From Kocuria turfanensis (lineage in GTDB: Bacteria; Actinomycetota; Actinomycetes; Actinomycetales; Micrococcaceae), in contig NZ_CP014480.1 in assembly GCF_001580365.1 (NCBI RefSeq), positions 620,001 through 684,000 of the forward strand: a DNA stretch of 64,000 nucleotides. The letters run 5' to 3'. A program made the position numbers and the translations under genes. Shown piece by piece: positions 1 through 8,338 of the stretch. The notes under the pieces were generated by a model, which saw nothing but the letters and a program-made list of their open reading frames with translations, made no database searches and was not told the origin of the DNA. Numbering within the stretch: position 1 is the first letter of the stretch; each line of letters opens with the position of its first letter.

Positions 1-309
1 GATGGCGTTGTAGACGGGCTCGCCGGTGGTGCGGTCCCAGACCACGGTGGTCTCGCGCTGGTTGGTGATCCCCACGGCGGCCAGGTCCCGGGCGCCGATC
101 TCGGCGGAGGCCTCGGCGTCGGCGACGACCTTGCGGACGTTGCGCCAGATCTCCATCGGGTCGTGCTCCACCCAGCCGGCCCGCGGGAAGATCTGCTCGT
201 GCTCGAGCTGGCCGGTGCTGACGATGGTGCCCCGGTGGTCGAAGATGATCGCCCGGGTGCTGGTGGTGCCCTGGTCGATGGCCATGACGTGCTGCGGTTC
301 GGTGCTCAC
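1..309 (-). CDS. glpK: Glycerol kinase, N-terminal part (cut by window edge)
   Basis: Only the first 103 codons are present; the gene continues beyond base 1. It opens with GTG and the protein carries the FGGY-kinase phosphate-binding loop DQGTTSTRA at residues 12-20, followed by the glycerol kinase signatures GWVEHDP and [13 protein letters not shown]. Glycerol kinase phosphorylates glycerol to sn-glycerol 3-phosphate in the cytosol. It is the last visible gene of a glpD-glpF-glpK run on the minus strand, 57 bases after glpF, so uptake, phosphorylation and oxidation of glycerol are probably co-transcribed. The family assignment is very secure even from this fragment. Confidence 0.95.
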   Translation of the reverse strand, partial: MSTEPQHVMAIDQGTTSTRAIIFDHRGTIVSTGQLEHEQIFPRAGWVEHDPMEIWRNVRKVVADAEASAEIGARDLAAVGITNQRETTVVWDRTTGEPVYNAI

Positions 310-366
310 GGGTAGTACCTCACTTCGTTGTGGTGTGCTGCGGGTCGGACGGGTGCGGTGGCCGGA

Positions 367-1170
367 TCAGGCCGGCGGATTCGCGTAGAGCTGGTAGAAG
401 CCGCCGGCGAGCAGGGCGCCGAGGATCGGTCCCAGGACCGGGACCCAGGCGTAGCCCCAGTCGCTGCCGCCCTTGCCGCGGATCGGCAGGAGGGCGTGGG
501 CGATGCGCGGGCCGAGGTCACGGGCGGGGTTGATGGCGTAGCCCGTGGGCCCGCCGAGGCTGGCGCCGATGCCGACCACGAGCAGGGCCACGGCCAGCGG
601 GCCCAGCTCGGACGGGGTGTTGCCGAAGAGCAGGATCACCGCGACGAGGACGAAGGTGCCGATGATCTCGGTGACCAGGTTCCAGCCGTAGGAGCGCACC
701 GCCGGCCCGGTGGAGAACACGGCGAGCTTGGTCTCCCCGAGGACCTCCTCCTCGATGTCCTCGTCGAAGTGCTTCTTGTAGGCCAGGAACGCCAGGACGG
801 CGCCCAGGATGGCCCCGAGGATCTCACCGGCGAAGTAGACGATGGTGCTGACCGGGGTGATGGCCACGCCGGGGGCGTACTCCTCGGCGCCGCTGGCCCA
901 CAGGCCCACGGTCACGGCGGGGTTGATGTGGGCCCCGGACTGGTAGGCCACGAACACGCCGGCGAACACGGCCAGGCCCCAGCCGAAGTTGATCATCAGG
1001 AACCCGCCGCCGAGGCCCTTGGTCCTGGGCAGCACGGCGTTGGCGACGACACCGCAGCCGAGCAGCAGCAGCATCGCGGTGCCGGCGACCTCGGACCAGA
1101 AGACGGTGGAGAGCGGGATGGGAACGGATGGCACCACGGTCTGGGCCAGGACGTTGGACATGGACAGCAC
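367..1170 (-). CDS. glpF: Aquaglyceroporin (glycerol facilitator, MIP family)
   Basis: A 267-residue membrane channel of the major intrinsic protein family. Both pore motifs are present: NPA at about residues 83-85 (in HINPAVTVG) and NPARD at 214-218. Asp after the second NPAR is the classical mark of glycerol facilitators rather than water-only aquaporins. Six hydrophobic membrane spans are visible. The start is GTG, preceded six bases upstream by GAGGAG; an internal ATG three codons later is the alternative. It lies between glpD and glpK and should admit glycerol for the kinase. A perfect 11-bp hairpin separates it from glpD and may set relative expression. Confidence 0.95.
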   Translation of the reverse strand: MLSMSNVLAQTVVPSVPIPLSTVFWSEVAGTAMLLLLGCGVVANAVLPRTKGLGGGFLMINFGWGLAVFAGVFVAYQSGAHINPAVTVGLWASGAEEYAPGVAITPVSTIVYFAGEILGAILGAVLAFLAYKKHFDEDIEEEVLGETKLAVFSTGPAVRSYGWNLVTEIIGTFVLVAVILLFGNTPSELGPLAVALLVVGIGASLGGPTGYAINPARDLGPRIAHALLPIRGKGGSDWGYAWVPVLGPILGALLAGGFYQLYANPPA

Positions 1171-1196
1171 TGCGACTCCTCGGTGGGTGGGACGGA

Positions 1197-1221
1197 CCGG
1201 CCCGCCCGTCGGGCGGGCCGG
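1197..1221 (-). terminator. Intercistronic hairpin between glpD and glpF
   Basis: The arms CCGGCCCGCCC and GGGCGGGCCGG pair over 11 bases around a GTC loop, immediately after glpD and before the glpF ribosome site. There is no U-tract. It could be a partial terminator or an mRNA processing/stability element within the glp operon; the sequence cannot decide. Confidence 0.5.
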
Positions 1222-1251
1222 GGTGGAGAGGTGGTGTCTGGTGGAGCGGTC

Positions 1252-3000
1252 TCAGCCGCCGGACGGGCGCACGAGGTCGAGCACGTCGGGTGCGGCGGCC
1301 CGGGCCGCCGCGGCCGTGGTCTCGTCGGGGGCGGCCGCGGCCGCGTCCTCCGCCTGGCAGCGGGCCCGGTAGGCCTCGACCTCCGCCGCGCGCCGGCGCG
1401 CGTCCCAGCCGAGGGCCTCGGCGGCCAGGTCGGCGATCTCCTCGACCGCGTCCAGCCCGTGGCGCGCCCGCTCCCAGGTGAGCCGGGTGCGGGTGTCGTA
1501 GAGGTCCTCCAGGTGCAGCGCGCCCTCGTGGGTGCAGGCGTGGACGACCTCCGCCCGCAGGTAGGCCGGGGCGCCCTCCAGGGGGCGGCCCAGGTCGGGG
1601 CGGTCCTCCACGAGCTCGGTGATCTCGGTGATCGCCGACCCGTAGCGGCCGAGCAGGTGCTGCACCCGTTCCTCGTTCCAGTCGTACCGGGCGCCCAGGG
1701 ACGCGGCCTGGCGGCTCAGCGCCAGGTACCCCTCCGCGCCGAGCAGCGGCGTGCGGTCCGTGACCGAGGGCACGGCCCTGGCCCGCTCCTCGCCCAGGGC
1801 GAGGTCCACGGCGTCCTCGGCCATCACCCGGTAGGTGGTGAGCTTGCCTCCGGCGATCGTGATCAGTCCGGGGGCGACCTCCGTGACGGTGTGCTCGCGG
1901 GAGATCTTCGTGGACTGGGCGTCCCCGCCGCCCTTCTTCGTGCCCGGCTGCAGCAGCGGCCGCAGCCCGGCATAGGTGCCGATGACGTCCTCGCGGGTGA
2001 GCGGGCGGTCCAGGACCACGTTGGCGTGGTCGATGACGTAGTCGATGTCCTCCGCGGTGGCCACCGGGTTCACGAGGTCCTGGTGGTAGGGCGTGTCGGT
2101 GGTGCCGATGACCCAGTAGCGCGCCCACGGGATGATGAACAGCACGGACTTCTCGGTCTGCAGGATCAGCCCGCTCTCGCCGCGGATCCGCTCCCGCGGC
2201 ACGATGATGTGGATGCCCTTGGAGGCGAGCACCTTCAGCCCGCCCTCGGCGTGGGCCAGGTCCTGGGTCTGCTCCGTCCACACCCCCGTGGCGGCGATGA
2301 CGGTCCTCGCCCGGACGGTGCGCTCCTCCCCCGTCTCGAGGTCCTGGACGGTGGCCCCGACCACGCGGCCGGACTCGTCCTTCGGGAAGGCCACCGCCCG
2401 GGTCCGGTTGGCGGCCAGCGCGCCGTAGCGCACGGCGGTGCGCACGATGGTCACGACGAGGCGGGCGTCGTCCACCTGGCCGTCCCAGTACTTCACGGCG
2501 CCGACCATGGACCCGGGCTTCACGTCGGGGAAGACCCGCTGGACGCCCTTGAAGCCGTAGTGCCGCTGGTAGGGCAGGGTCGCGACCTTGGCGCCGATGT
2601 GGGCCAGGGCGTCGTAGAGGCCGATCCCGGCGGTCACGTAGGGCCGCTCCCAGAAGCGGTGGGTCAGCGGGTACAGGAAGGGCACGGGCTTCACGAGGTG
2701 GGGCGCGAGGAAGTCCAGCAGCAGCTCGCGCTCCCGCAGCGCCTCGGAGACCAGCTTGAAGTCGAGCTGCTGGAGATAGCGCAGTCCGCCGTGGACGAGC
2801 TTGGAGGACCACTGGGACGTGCCGCCGGCCCAGTCCTGCGCCTCGACGATGCCGGTGCGCAGGCCGCGGGTGACGGCGTCGAGGGCGATGCCGGCGCCGG
2901 TGATGCCGCCGCCCACCACCAGGACGTCCAGCTCGGGGCCGTCCGCGAACTCGGCGAGCGCGTGGTCCCGTGCGGCGGGGGACAGGGTGGGATGGGCCAT
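1252..3000 (-). CDS. glpD: Aerobic glycerol-3-phosphate dehydrogenase (FAD)
   Basis: A 582-residue flavoprotein that oxidises sn-glycerol 3-phosphate to dihydroxyacetone phosphate and passes electrons to the quinone pool at the membrane. The FAD-binding GGGITGAG loop is at residues 30-37, followed by a long DAO-type oxidoreductase domain (motif GGKLTTYR near residue 385) and a C-terminal GlpO-type domain; this is normal family length. I chose the ATG start (MAHPTLS) because AAAGG lies about nine bases upstream; a GTG 51 bases further upstream lacks a good ribosome site. It is first in the glp operon and divergent from a SorC-type regulator. Confidence 0.94.
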   Translation of the reverse strand: MAHPTLSPAARDHALAEFADGPELDVLVVGGGITGAGIALDAVTRGLRTGIVEAQDWAGGTSQWSSKLVHGGLRYLQQLDFKLVSEALRERELLLDFLAPHLVKPVPFLYPLTHRFWERPYVTAGIGLYDALAHIGAKVATLPYQRHYGFKGVQRVFPDVKPGSMVGAVKYWDGQVDDARLVVTIVRTAVRYGALAANRTRAVAFPKDESGRVVGATVQDLETGEERTVRARTVIAATGVWTEQTQDLAHAEGGLKVLASKGIHIIVPRERIRGESGLILQTEKSVLFIIPWARYWVIGTTDTPYHQDLVNPVATAEDIDYVIDHANVVLDRPLTREDVIGTYAGLRPLLQPGTKKGGGDAQSTKISREHTVTEVAPGLITIAGGKLTTYRVMAEDAVDLALGEERARAVPSVTDRTPLLGAEGYLALSRQAASLGARYDWNEERVQHLLGRYGSAITEITELVEDRPDLGRPLEGAPAYLRAEVVHACTHEGALHLEDLYDTRTRLTWERARHGLDAVEEIADLAAEALGWDARRRAAEVEAYRARCQAEDAAAAAPDETTAAAARAAAPDVLDLVRPSGG

Positions 3001-3116
3001 GGTGGAGAGCCTTTCGGACGGGTCGTGGGGCTGTGCTGTGGTCTGCTTCACACTCTGCGGGGTAGTGCACCTATGCTCAAATGGAATGAACGGACGTGCA
3101 GGGAAGGGGCGTAACA
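3001..3116. promoter_or_regulatory. Divergent glpD / SorC-regulator control region
   Basis: This 116-base space must hold both promoters. On the plus strand TATGCT (3072-3077) with TTCACA (3047-3052) is a possible -10/-35 pair with a long 19-base spacer. An imperfect dyad TGCTCA...TGAACG lies just downstream (about 3074-3092) and is a candidate operator for the adjacent regulator. Both assignments are inference. Confidence 0.35.
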
Positions 3117-4073
3117 GTGCACGGTGATGCCGAGCTCCACCACGCGGCGGAGCTGTACTACGTGCAGGGCATGACGATGGAGGCGGTCGCGGACCGCTTC
3201 GGCGTCTCCCGTCCCACGGTCTCGCGGATGCTGCAGGCGGCGCGGGACCGGGGCATCGTGCGGATCAGCCTCTCCGCTCCCCCGGACGCCGGACACGACC
3301 TGTCCCACCGGCTGCGGGAGGCCTTCGGGGTCACGGTGCACGTGACGGGCACCCCGCGGGGGGCCACGGACCCGCAGCGGCTGGAGTCGGTGGCGCGCTC
3401 GGCCGCGGGGCTGCTCGGGGAGTGGTTCGGGGACGGGATGACGCTGGCGGTCGCGTGGGGCACGACGACCTCCGCGATCGCCGGGCACCTGCACCCCAAG
3501 ACGACGCGCGACACCCTGGTGGTGCAGATGAACGGCGCGTTCAGCGCCCGCTCCCCGGGGGCGGCGCAGTCCTCGGCGCTGCTGGGCCGGATGTCGACGG
3601 CGTTCGGGGCGGCGCTGCTGCCCTTCCCCACTCCCGCGTTCTTCGACAACGTGCAGACCCGCATGCTGATGTGGCAGGAGTCCTCGGTGCGCCGGGTCCT
3701 GGCCGCGCGCAACGGCGCGGACCTGGCGGTGTTCAGCGTGGGGGCGTTCCGCGGGCCGATGATCTCCCAGGTCTACAGCAACGGCTATCTCTCGGACGAG
3801 GACTTCCGGGAGCTGGCGGCGCAGCGGGTGGTCGGGGACGTGTGCACGGTCTTCCTGCGCGAGGACGGGACCTACGCCGACCTGGACCTCAACCGCCGGG
3901 CGAGCGGTCCCACGCCGATGGAGCTGCGGCGGATCCCGCGCCGGCTGTGCGTGGTGGCCGGGGACCACAAGGTGCCGGGCGTGGTGGGGGCCCTGCGGGC
4001 CGGCGTGGTCACCGACCTGGTGATCGACGAGCGCACGGCGGCCTCGGTGGTGCGCCACCTGTTCGGCCGGTGA
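3117..4073 (+). CDS. SorC/DeoR-type sugar-binding transcriptional regulator
   Basis: A 318-residue cytosolic regulator. Residues 10-45 form a helix-turn-helix with recognition helix SRPTVSRMLQ; the rest is the SorC-family effector-binding domain, which binds sugar phosphates. The GTG at 3117 is preferred over an earlier GTG because GGAAGGGG lies seven bases before it. Its divergence from glpD suggests control of the glycerol genes, probably sensing glycerol 3-phosphate or a related ester; that ligand is inferred from position only. It converges on rarA with only 18 bases between their stops. Confidence 0.88.
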   Translation: MHGDAELHHAAELYYVQGMTMEAVADRFGVSRPTVSRMLQAARDRGIVRISLSAPPDAGHDLSHRLREAFGVTVHVTGTPRGATDPQRLESVARSAAGLLGEWFGDGMTLAVAWGTTTSAIAGHLHPKTTRDTLVVQMNGAFSARSPGAAQSSALLGRMSTAFGAALLPFPTPAFFDNVQTRMLMWQESSVRRVLAARNGADLAVFSVGAFRGPMISQVYSNGYLSDEDFRELAAQRVVGDVCTVFLREDGTYADLDLNRRASGPTPMELRRIPRRLCVVAGDHKVPGVVGALRAGVVTDLVIDERTAASVVRHLFGR

Positions 4074-4091
4074 GGTGCGGCCGGTGGGCGG

Positions 4092-5534
4092 TCACCGGCC
4101 CCGGACGATGCCGCGCAGCACCTCCAGCTGCTGGGCGATCTGGCGCTCCCGCCCCCGGTCGACGGGCCGGTAGTAGTCGGTGCCGACGAGCTCGTCGGGC
4201 GGGTACTGCTGGGCGGCCACGCCGTTGGGCTCGTCGTGGGAGTACACGTAGTCCCGGCCGTGGCCGAGCTGGCCGGCTCCCGGGTAGTGGGCGTCGCGCA
4301 GGTGCAGCGGCACGGGTCCGGCCCGGCCGGCCCGGACGTCGGCGACCGCCTCGTTGAGCGCGGTGTAGGCGGCGTTGGACTTCGGCGCCGTGGCGAGGTG
4401 GGCGACGGCCTGGGCCAGCGGGATCCGTCCCTCCGGCATCCCGATGAGCTGGACGGCGTCGGCGGCGGCCACCGCGGTCTGCAGCGCGGTGGGGTCGGCG
4501 GTGCCGATGTCCTCCGAGGCGGAGATGATGAGCCGGCGGGCGATGAACCGCGGGTCCTCCCCGGCCTCGAGCATCCGGGCGAGGTAGTGCATGGCGGCGT
4601 CGACGTCGGAGCCGCGGATCGACTTGATGAAGGCGCTGACCACATCGTAGTGCTGGTCCCCGTTCTTGTCGTAGCGCACGGCCGCCCGGTCCAGGGCCTC
4701 CTCCGCGTGCTCGCGGGTGATCACGGGAGTCGCACCGCCCCCGTCCGCCTGCTCCTGGTCCGGCTCGGGGTCGGTCTCCTGCTCCAGCTCCGAGAAGGCC
4801 ACGCCCGCGGCGGCCTCCAGGGAGGTCAGGGCCTTGCGGGCGTCCCCGCCGCACAGGTCCAGCAGGTGCTCGCGCGCCTCCGCGGACAGCTCCACCTCCC
4901 CGTTCAGGCCCCGGGGATCGGCGACGGCGCGCTCCAGCAGCCCGGCGATGTCGGCCCGCTGCAGCGGCTGCAGGGTCAGCAGCAGCGAGCGCGAGAGCAG
5001 GGGGGAGATCACGGAGAACGACGGGTTCTCCGTGGTGGCCGCGACCAGCACCACCCACTGGTTCTCCACCCCGGGCAGCAGGGCGTCCTGCTGGGCCTTG
5101 GTGAAGCGGTGGATCTCGTCCAGGAACAGCACGGTGGTGCGCCCGTGCAGGTCCCGGTCGGTCAGCGCCTCGTCCATCACCTTCCGCACGTCCTTGACCC
5201 CGGCGGTGATCGCGGACAGCTCCACGAACTTCCGGGACACCCCGCGGGCGATCACGTGGGCCAGCGTGGTCTTGCCGGTGCCCGGAGGGCCCCAGAGGAT
5301 GATCGACGACGGTCCGGCCGGGCCGCGGTCCTCCCCCGCCAGCACCCGCAGCGGGGACCCGGGGCGGAGCAGGTGCTGCTGGCCGACGATCTCGTCGAGG
5401 CTGCGCGGGCGCATCCGCACCGCCAGCGGGGAGCGGCCGCGGGACCGCCGTGCCCGGCCGGGAGGGGCCTCCTCGCGGGGCCCGCTCGCGCCGGAGCCGG
5501 TGGGGTCGAGGTCGTCGAAGAGGGAGCCGGTCAC
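4092..5534 (-). CDS. rarA: Replication-associated recombination protein A (MgsA/RarA AAA+ ATPase)
   Basis: A 480-residue AAA+ ATPase related to the clamp-loader subunits and eukaryotic WRNIP1; it acts at stalled replication forks. Walker [10 protein letters not shown] is at residues 82-90 and Walker B LFLDE at 136-140, preceded by the family motif [11 protein letters not shown]. The C-terminal part carries the tetramerisation region, including [11 protein letters not shown] and the [12 protein letters not shown] signature. The GTG start ([11 protein letters not shown]) fits the family N-terminus. A low-complexity acidic linker (about residues 265-295, rich in E, D and Q) is unusual. Its position after aspS and hisS is the normal actinobacterial order. 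Confidence 0.94.
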   Translation of the reverse strand: MTGSLFDDLDPTGSGASGPREEAPPGRARRSRGRSPLAVRMRPRSLDEIVGQQHLLRPGSPLRVLAGEDRGPAGPSSIILWGPPGTGKTTLAHVIARGVSRKFVELSAITAGVKDVRKVMDEALTDRDLHGRTTVLFLDEIHRFTKAQQDALLPGVENQWVVLVAATTENPSFSVISPLLSRSLLLTLQPLQRADIAGLLERAVADPRGLNGEVELSAEAREHLLDLCGGDARKALTSLEAAAGVAFSELEQETDPEPDQEQADGGGATPVITREHAEEALDRAAVRYDKNGDQHYDVVSAFIKSIRGSDVDAAMHYLARMLEAGEDPRFIARRLIISASEDIGTADPTALQTAVAAADAVQLIGMPEGRIPLAQAVAHLATAPKSNAAYTALNEAVADVRAGRAGPVPLHLRDAHYPGAGQLGHGRDYVYSHDEPNGVAAQQYPPDELVGTDYYRPVDRGRERQIAQQLEVLRGIVRGR

Positions 5535-5670
5535 GCCGTCCAGCGTAGCCCCCGTCCCCGACGGCCGGGCCTGCCCCCTGCCCACGCCGCGCTCGGCCGC
5601 GCGCCAGGGGAACACGCTCCTCCGGACCCGTCCGTGGTTCCCCCGGTCACCCCGGACCGGGACGGAGTGC

Positions 5671-6123
5671 TCAGGCCCGCCGCGGCCGGTCCAGCTCGGC
5701 GCTGTCCAGGACCAGGGTGACCGGGCCGTCGTTGACCAGCTCCACCTGCATCCGGGCCCCGAACCGGCCGGTCTCCACGTGCGCACCGAGCTCGCGCAGC
5801 GCGTGCACGTAGGCGTCGAACAGCGGCTCCGAGACCGCTCCGGGCGCGGCGGCCGACCACGAGGGGCGCCGGCCCCGGCGGGCGTCGCCGTAGAGGGTGA
5901 ACTGGCTGATCGCCAGGACCGGGGCGCCGCGCTCCGCGCAGGAGCGCTCGCCCTCCAGCAGCCGCAGGTGCCAGGTGCGCTCGGCCAGCCTCGCCGCGGT
6001 GGCGGCGTCGTCGTCGTGGGTGACGCCCACCAGGGCGACCAGCCCGGGCTCCTCGATCCGGCCCACCACCGAGCCCTCGACGGTCACGGCGGCCCGGGCC
6101 ACCCGTTGCAGAACGATGCGCAT
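5671..6123 (-). CDS. dtd: D-aminoacyl-tRNA deacylase
   Basis: A 150-residue cytosolic enzyme that removes D-amino acids wrongly attached to tRNA. The two active-site signatures are intact: SQFTLYGD at residues 73-80 and [11 protein letters not shown] from 131, supplying the cross-subunit GPVT motif of the DTD dimer. Length and N-terminus (MRIVLQRV) match the family exactly. It is transcribed toward rarA with a 136-base gap, so co-transcription is possible but not shown. Confidence 0.96.
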   Translation of the reverse strand: MRIVLQRVARAAVTVEGSVVGRIEEPGLVALVGVTHDDDAATAARLAERTWHLRLLEGERSCAERGAPVLAISQFTLYGDARRGRRPSWSAAAPGAVSEPLFDAYVHALRELGAHVETGRFGARMQVELVNDGPVTLVLDSAELDRPRRA

Positions 6124-6178
6124 GGGCCCAGTCCACCACAGGCGCGGCGCGGGGCGGGTTCCCGGCTACCCTCGTGCC

Positions 6179-6520
6179 ATGACGTCCCCCGCGGCACCCG
6201 CACCCGCGCGGGCACGACCCGCCGCCCTGGTGGCGGAGGTGTTCGCGCCCGCCCCGCTGGTGCTGGGCCTCCTGGTGCTGCTGGCCGTGACGCTGCGCTG
6301 GAAGGTCTCCGCCCACGTGGCGATGGCGGCGTGCTGGGCCGTGGGCCTCGGCGCCCTGGCCGCCCCGTGGGCCGTGCCGCTCGCGGCGCCGGTCCCGGTC
6401 CTGGTGGCCCTGTCCCGGGTGCGCACCGGCGACCACACCCCGGCGCAGACGGTGGTCGGGGCGCTGATCGGCGTGCTGATCGGACTGGCCTACACCGCCG
6501 CCGTCGCCTCGCTGCGCTGA
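6179..6520 (+). CDS. Short PAP2-superfamily-like membrane protein
   Basis: A 113-residue hydrophobic protein resembling the C-terminal half of PAP2 phosphatases. Recognisable pieces are KVSAHVAMAA (corresponding to the SGH region) and LSRVRTGDHTPAQTVVG (the last motif, SRxxxxxHxxxD, with Gln in place of Asp). Three or four membrane spans remain, whereas the usual family is nearly twice as long. The upstream bases belong to dtd on the other strand, so the N-terminal half is missing rather than overlooked. It may be a small divergent member or a remnant. Substrate unknown. Confidence 0.65.
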   Translation: MTSPAAPAPARARPAALVAEVFAPAPLVLGLLVLLAVTLRWKVSAHVAMAACWAVGLGALAAPWAVPLAAPVPVLVALSRVRTGDHTPAQTVVGALIGVLIGLAYTAAVASLR

Positions 6521-6689
6521 GCCGGCGTCCCGCGCCGGCGCCGCCCGCACCGGCCCCGCACCGCCGCCCGCGCCGGCCCCGCTCCGGCGGCAGCGGCGCG
6601 GCCGCGCGACAGCGGGGGCCCGCGTGCCCGAGGATGGGAGGGCGGGCGGCTCCCGGCCGCCCCGACGACCCGAGACCCGAGGACCTGCC
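6521..6689. other. GC-rich leader of the lipoprotein/ATP-grasp/permease cassette
   Basis: This space holds runs of GCC/CCGC repeats and no gene. A GAGG ribosome site lies eight bases before the GTG of the next gene. I see no convincing -10/-35 pair. Confidence 0.4.
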
Positions 6690-7100
6690 GTGTCACCACG
6701 CCCCACGACCCGCATCATGAGCGCCGCCTCGATCGGCGCCCTCGTCGTCGCGCTCACCGGCTGCGGCGAGGACGCGCAGGAGGTCGACGCCGACTACGCC
6801 CAGATCTGCGTGCAGCAGGACCCGGAGACGGGCGAGGACGTGCGCGTGGACGACGACGAGTGCGACGACGCCGGGCGCCCGCGCGGCTCGTTCATCCCCA
6901 TGTTCCTGTTCCTCAACGCCGGCCGCTCCTTCGCCGTGCCGCCGGTGGGCTCCCCGGTGCCGCCCTCCTCCGGCTTCACGACCACGCGCCCGCCGGCCTC
7001 CGCCACCGTGGCCCGGGGCTTCGCCCCGTCCGGGACCTCCGTGGGCCGGTCCGGGGTGTCGAAGGGCTTCGGCGGCTCCTCGAGCGGCTGGGGCTCCTGA
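6690..7100 (+). CDS. Small lipoprotein, YgiB/DUF1190-like context
   Basis: A 136-residue protein with a lipoprotein signal: short basic N-terminus, hydrophobic stretch and lipobox LTGC at about residues 24-27. The mature part starts acidic, has a second and third cysteine about 15 residues apart (QICVQQDP...DDECDD), and ends in a Ser/Gly/Thr-rich tail (GFGGSSSGWGS). Similarity to the DUF1190 lipoproteins YgiB/YjfM of enterobacteria is suggested by the cysteines, the tail and the next gene, a GspS-like ligase as in ygiB-ygiC. The stop overlaps the next start in ATGA. I infer membrane anchoring; function unknown. Confidence 0.7.
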   Translation: MSPRPTTRIMSAASIGALVVALTGCGEDAQEVDADYAQICVQQDPETGEDVRVDDDECDDAGRPRGSFIPMFLFLNAGRSFAVPPVGSPVPPSSGFTTTRPPASATVARGFAPSGTSVGRSGVSKGFGGSSSGWGS

Positions 7101-8338
7101 TGCGGCGCGTCGACGGGCTCCCGCCCCGGCCCGGGTGGGAGCGGACCGTGCACGAGGAGGGTCTCACCTATGCCTTCACCGAGCGCCCGGACGGCACCCG
7201 GTTCTCCTACTGGAACGAGACGGCCGCCTACGTCCTGTCCCCCGCCGAGGTGACGGAGCTGGAGTCCGCCACCGACGAGCTGTACCGGATGACGCTGGAG
7301 GCCGCCCGCTACATGGCCACCGGCGCGCTGGGCACCCTCGGGCTCTCCGAGGCCGCGTTCGAGCTCGCCCAGCACTCCCTGAGCCTGCGCGAGCCCTCGA
7401 TCTACGGCCGCTTCGACCTGGCCTGGGACGGCACGGGCCCGGCGAAGATGCTCGAGTTCAACGGCGACACCCCCACCGGCCTGGTGGAGGGCGCCGTGTG
7501 CCAGTGGTCCCGCGTGGAGGCGCTGCATCCCGGACTCGGCGAGGACCACGCGGAGTTCGACCAGCTCAACGGCCTGTGGCCGATGCTCGTGCAGCGCTGG
7601 CGGCAGCGGCTGCCGTCGTCGGCCTCGGGAACCCTGCACGTGGCCTACACCCGGGCGGAGGAGAGCGGGGAGGACGCCGCGAACGCGGCGGTGCTCGCCG
7701 CGACCGCCGCGGAGGCCGGGTACCGCACGGTGCTGCTGCCCGTGGAGGACGTGCGCTTCGACACCCGCTCGAACACCTGGGTGCACGCCTCCGGGGACGT
7801 CGACGACCCCACCGTGGTCTCCGCCATCGAGGAGCTCTTCGCCCTGCACCCGTGGGAGGTGATGGTCGACGACGAGCCGGGCGGCTTCGTGCTGCACGAC
7901 CCGCTGCTGATGCACCACTGGTACGAGCCGGCCTGGAAGATGTTCTGCTCCACCAAGCTGCTGCTCGTGGCGCTGTGGCGGTGCTTCCCCGACCACCCCC
8001 TGCTGCTGCCCGCCTACACGGACGGGCCCCAGGGACTGGCGGAGTGGGTGCGCAAGCCCATCTTCGGCCGCGAGGGCGACGGGATCGAGATCCGCGCCCG
8101 GGACGTGCACGTGCGCTCCCCGCGCCCCCACGACTCCCCGATGGACGTGTGGCAGGCCTACGTGCCGCTGCGGAACTTCCCCGGCTCGGACGGGGCGCCC
8201 AACCACCCGGTGGTGGGCTCCTGGGTGGTCGGCGACGACGGGGCCGCCGGCATCGGCATCCGCGAGTCCGACGGCCCGCTCACCGACTACTGGTGCCGCT
8301 TCGTGCCCAACATCATCGACAAGAAGGGCCTGCTGTGA
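7100..8338 (+). CDS. Glutathionylspermidine-synthase-like ATP-grasp amide ligase
   Basis: A 412-residue stand-alone ATP-grasp ligase of the GspS C-terminal family (YgiC/YjfC type), lacking the CHAP amidase half of E. coli Gsp. Supporting motifs include SYWNETAAYVLS near the start, MLEFNGDTPTGLVEG around residue 115, LNGLWP, and the C-terminal KPIFGREGDGIEIR (ATP-binding) at about 317-330. Such enzymes join a carboxylate to an amine with ATP; the true substrates of stand-alone members are unknown. The start overlaps the preceding lipoprotein stop (ATGA) and its own stop overlaps the permease start (GTGA), so the three are translationally coupled. Confidence 0.88.
   Translation: MRRVDGLPPRPGWERTVHEEGLTYAFTERPDGTRFSYWNETAAYVLSPAEVTELESATDELYRMTLEAARYMATGALGTLGLSEAAFELAQHSLSLREPSIYGRFDLAWDGTGPAKMLEFNGDTPTGLVEGAVCQWSRVEALHPGLGEDHAEFDQLNGLWPMLVQRWRQRLPSSASGTLHVAYTRAEESGEDAANAAVLAATAAEAGYRTVLLPVEDVRFDTRSNTWVHASGDVDDPTVVSAIEELFALHPWEVMVDDEPGGFVLHDPLLMHHWYEPAWKMFCSTKLLLVALWRCFPDHPLLLPAYTDGPQGLAEWVRKPIFGREGDGIEIRARDVHVRSPRPHDSPMDVWQAYVPLRNFPGSDGAPNHPVVGSWVVGDDGAAGIGIRESDGPLTDYWCRFVPNIIDKKGLL

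Noticed and set aside
328..3114. Very long plus-strand open frame opposite glpF/glpD
   Set aside because: Composition is typical of the antisense of high-GC genes, has no family motif, and overlaps well-supported genes.
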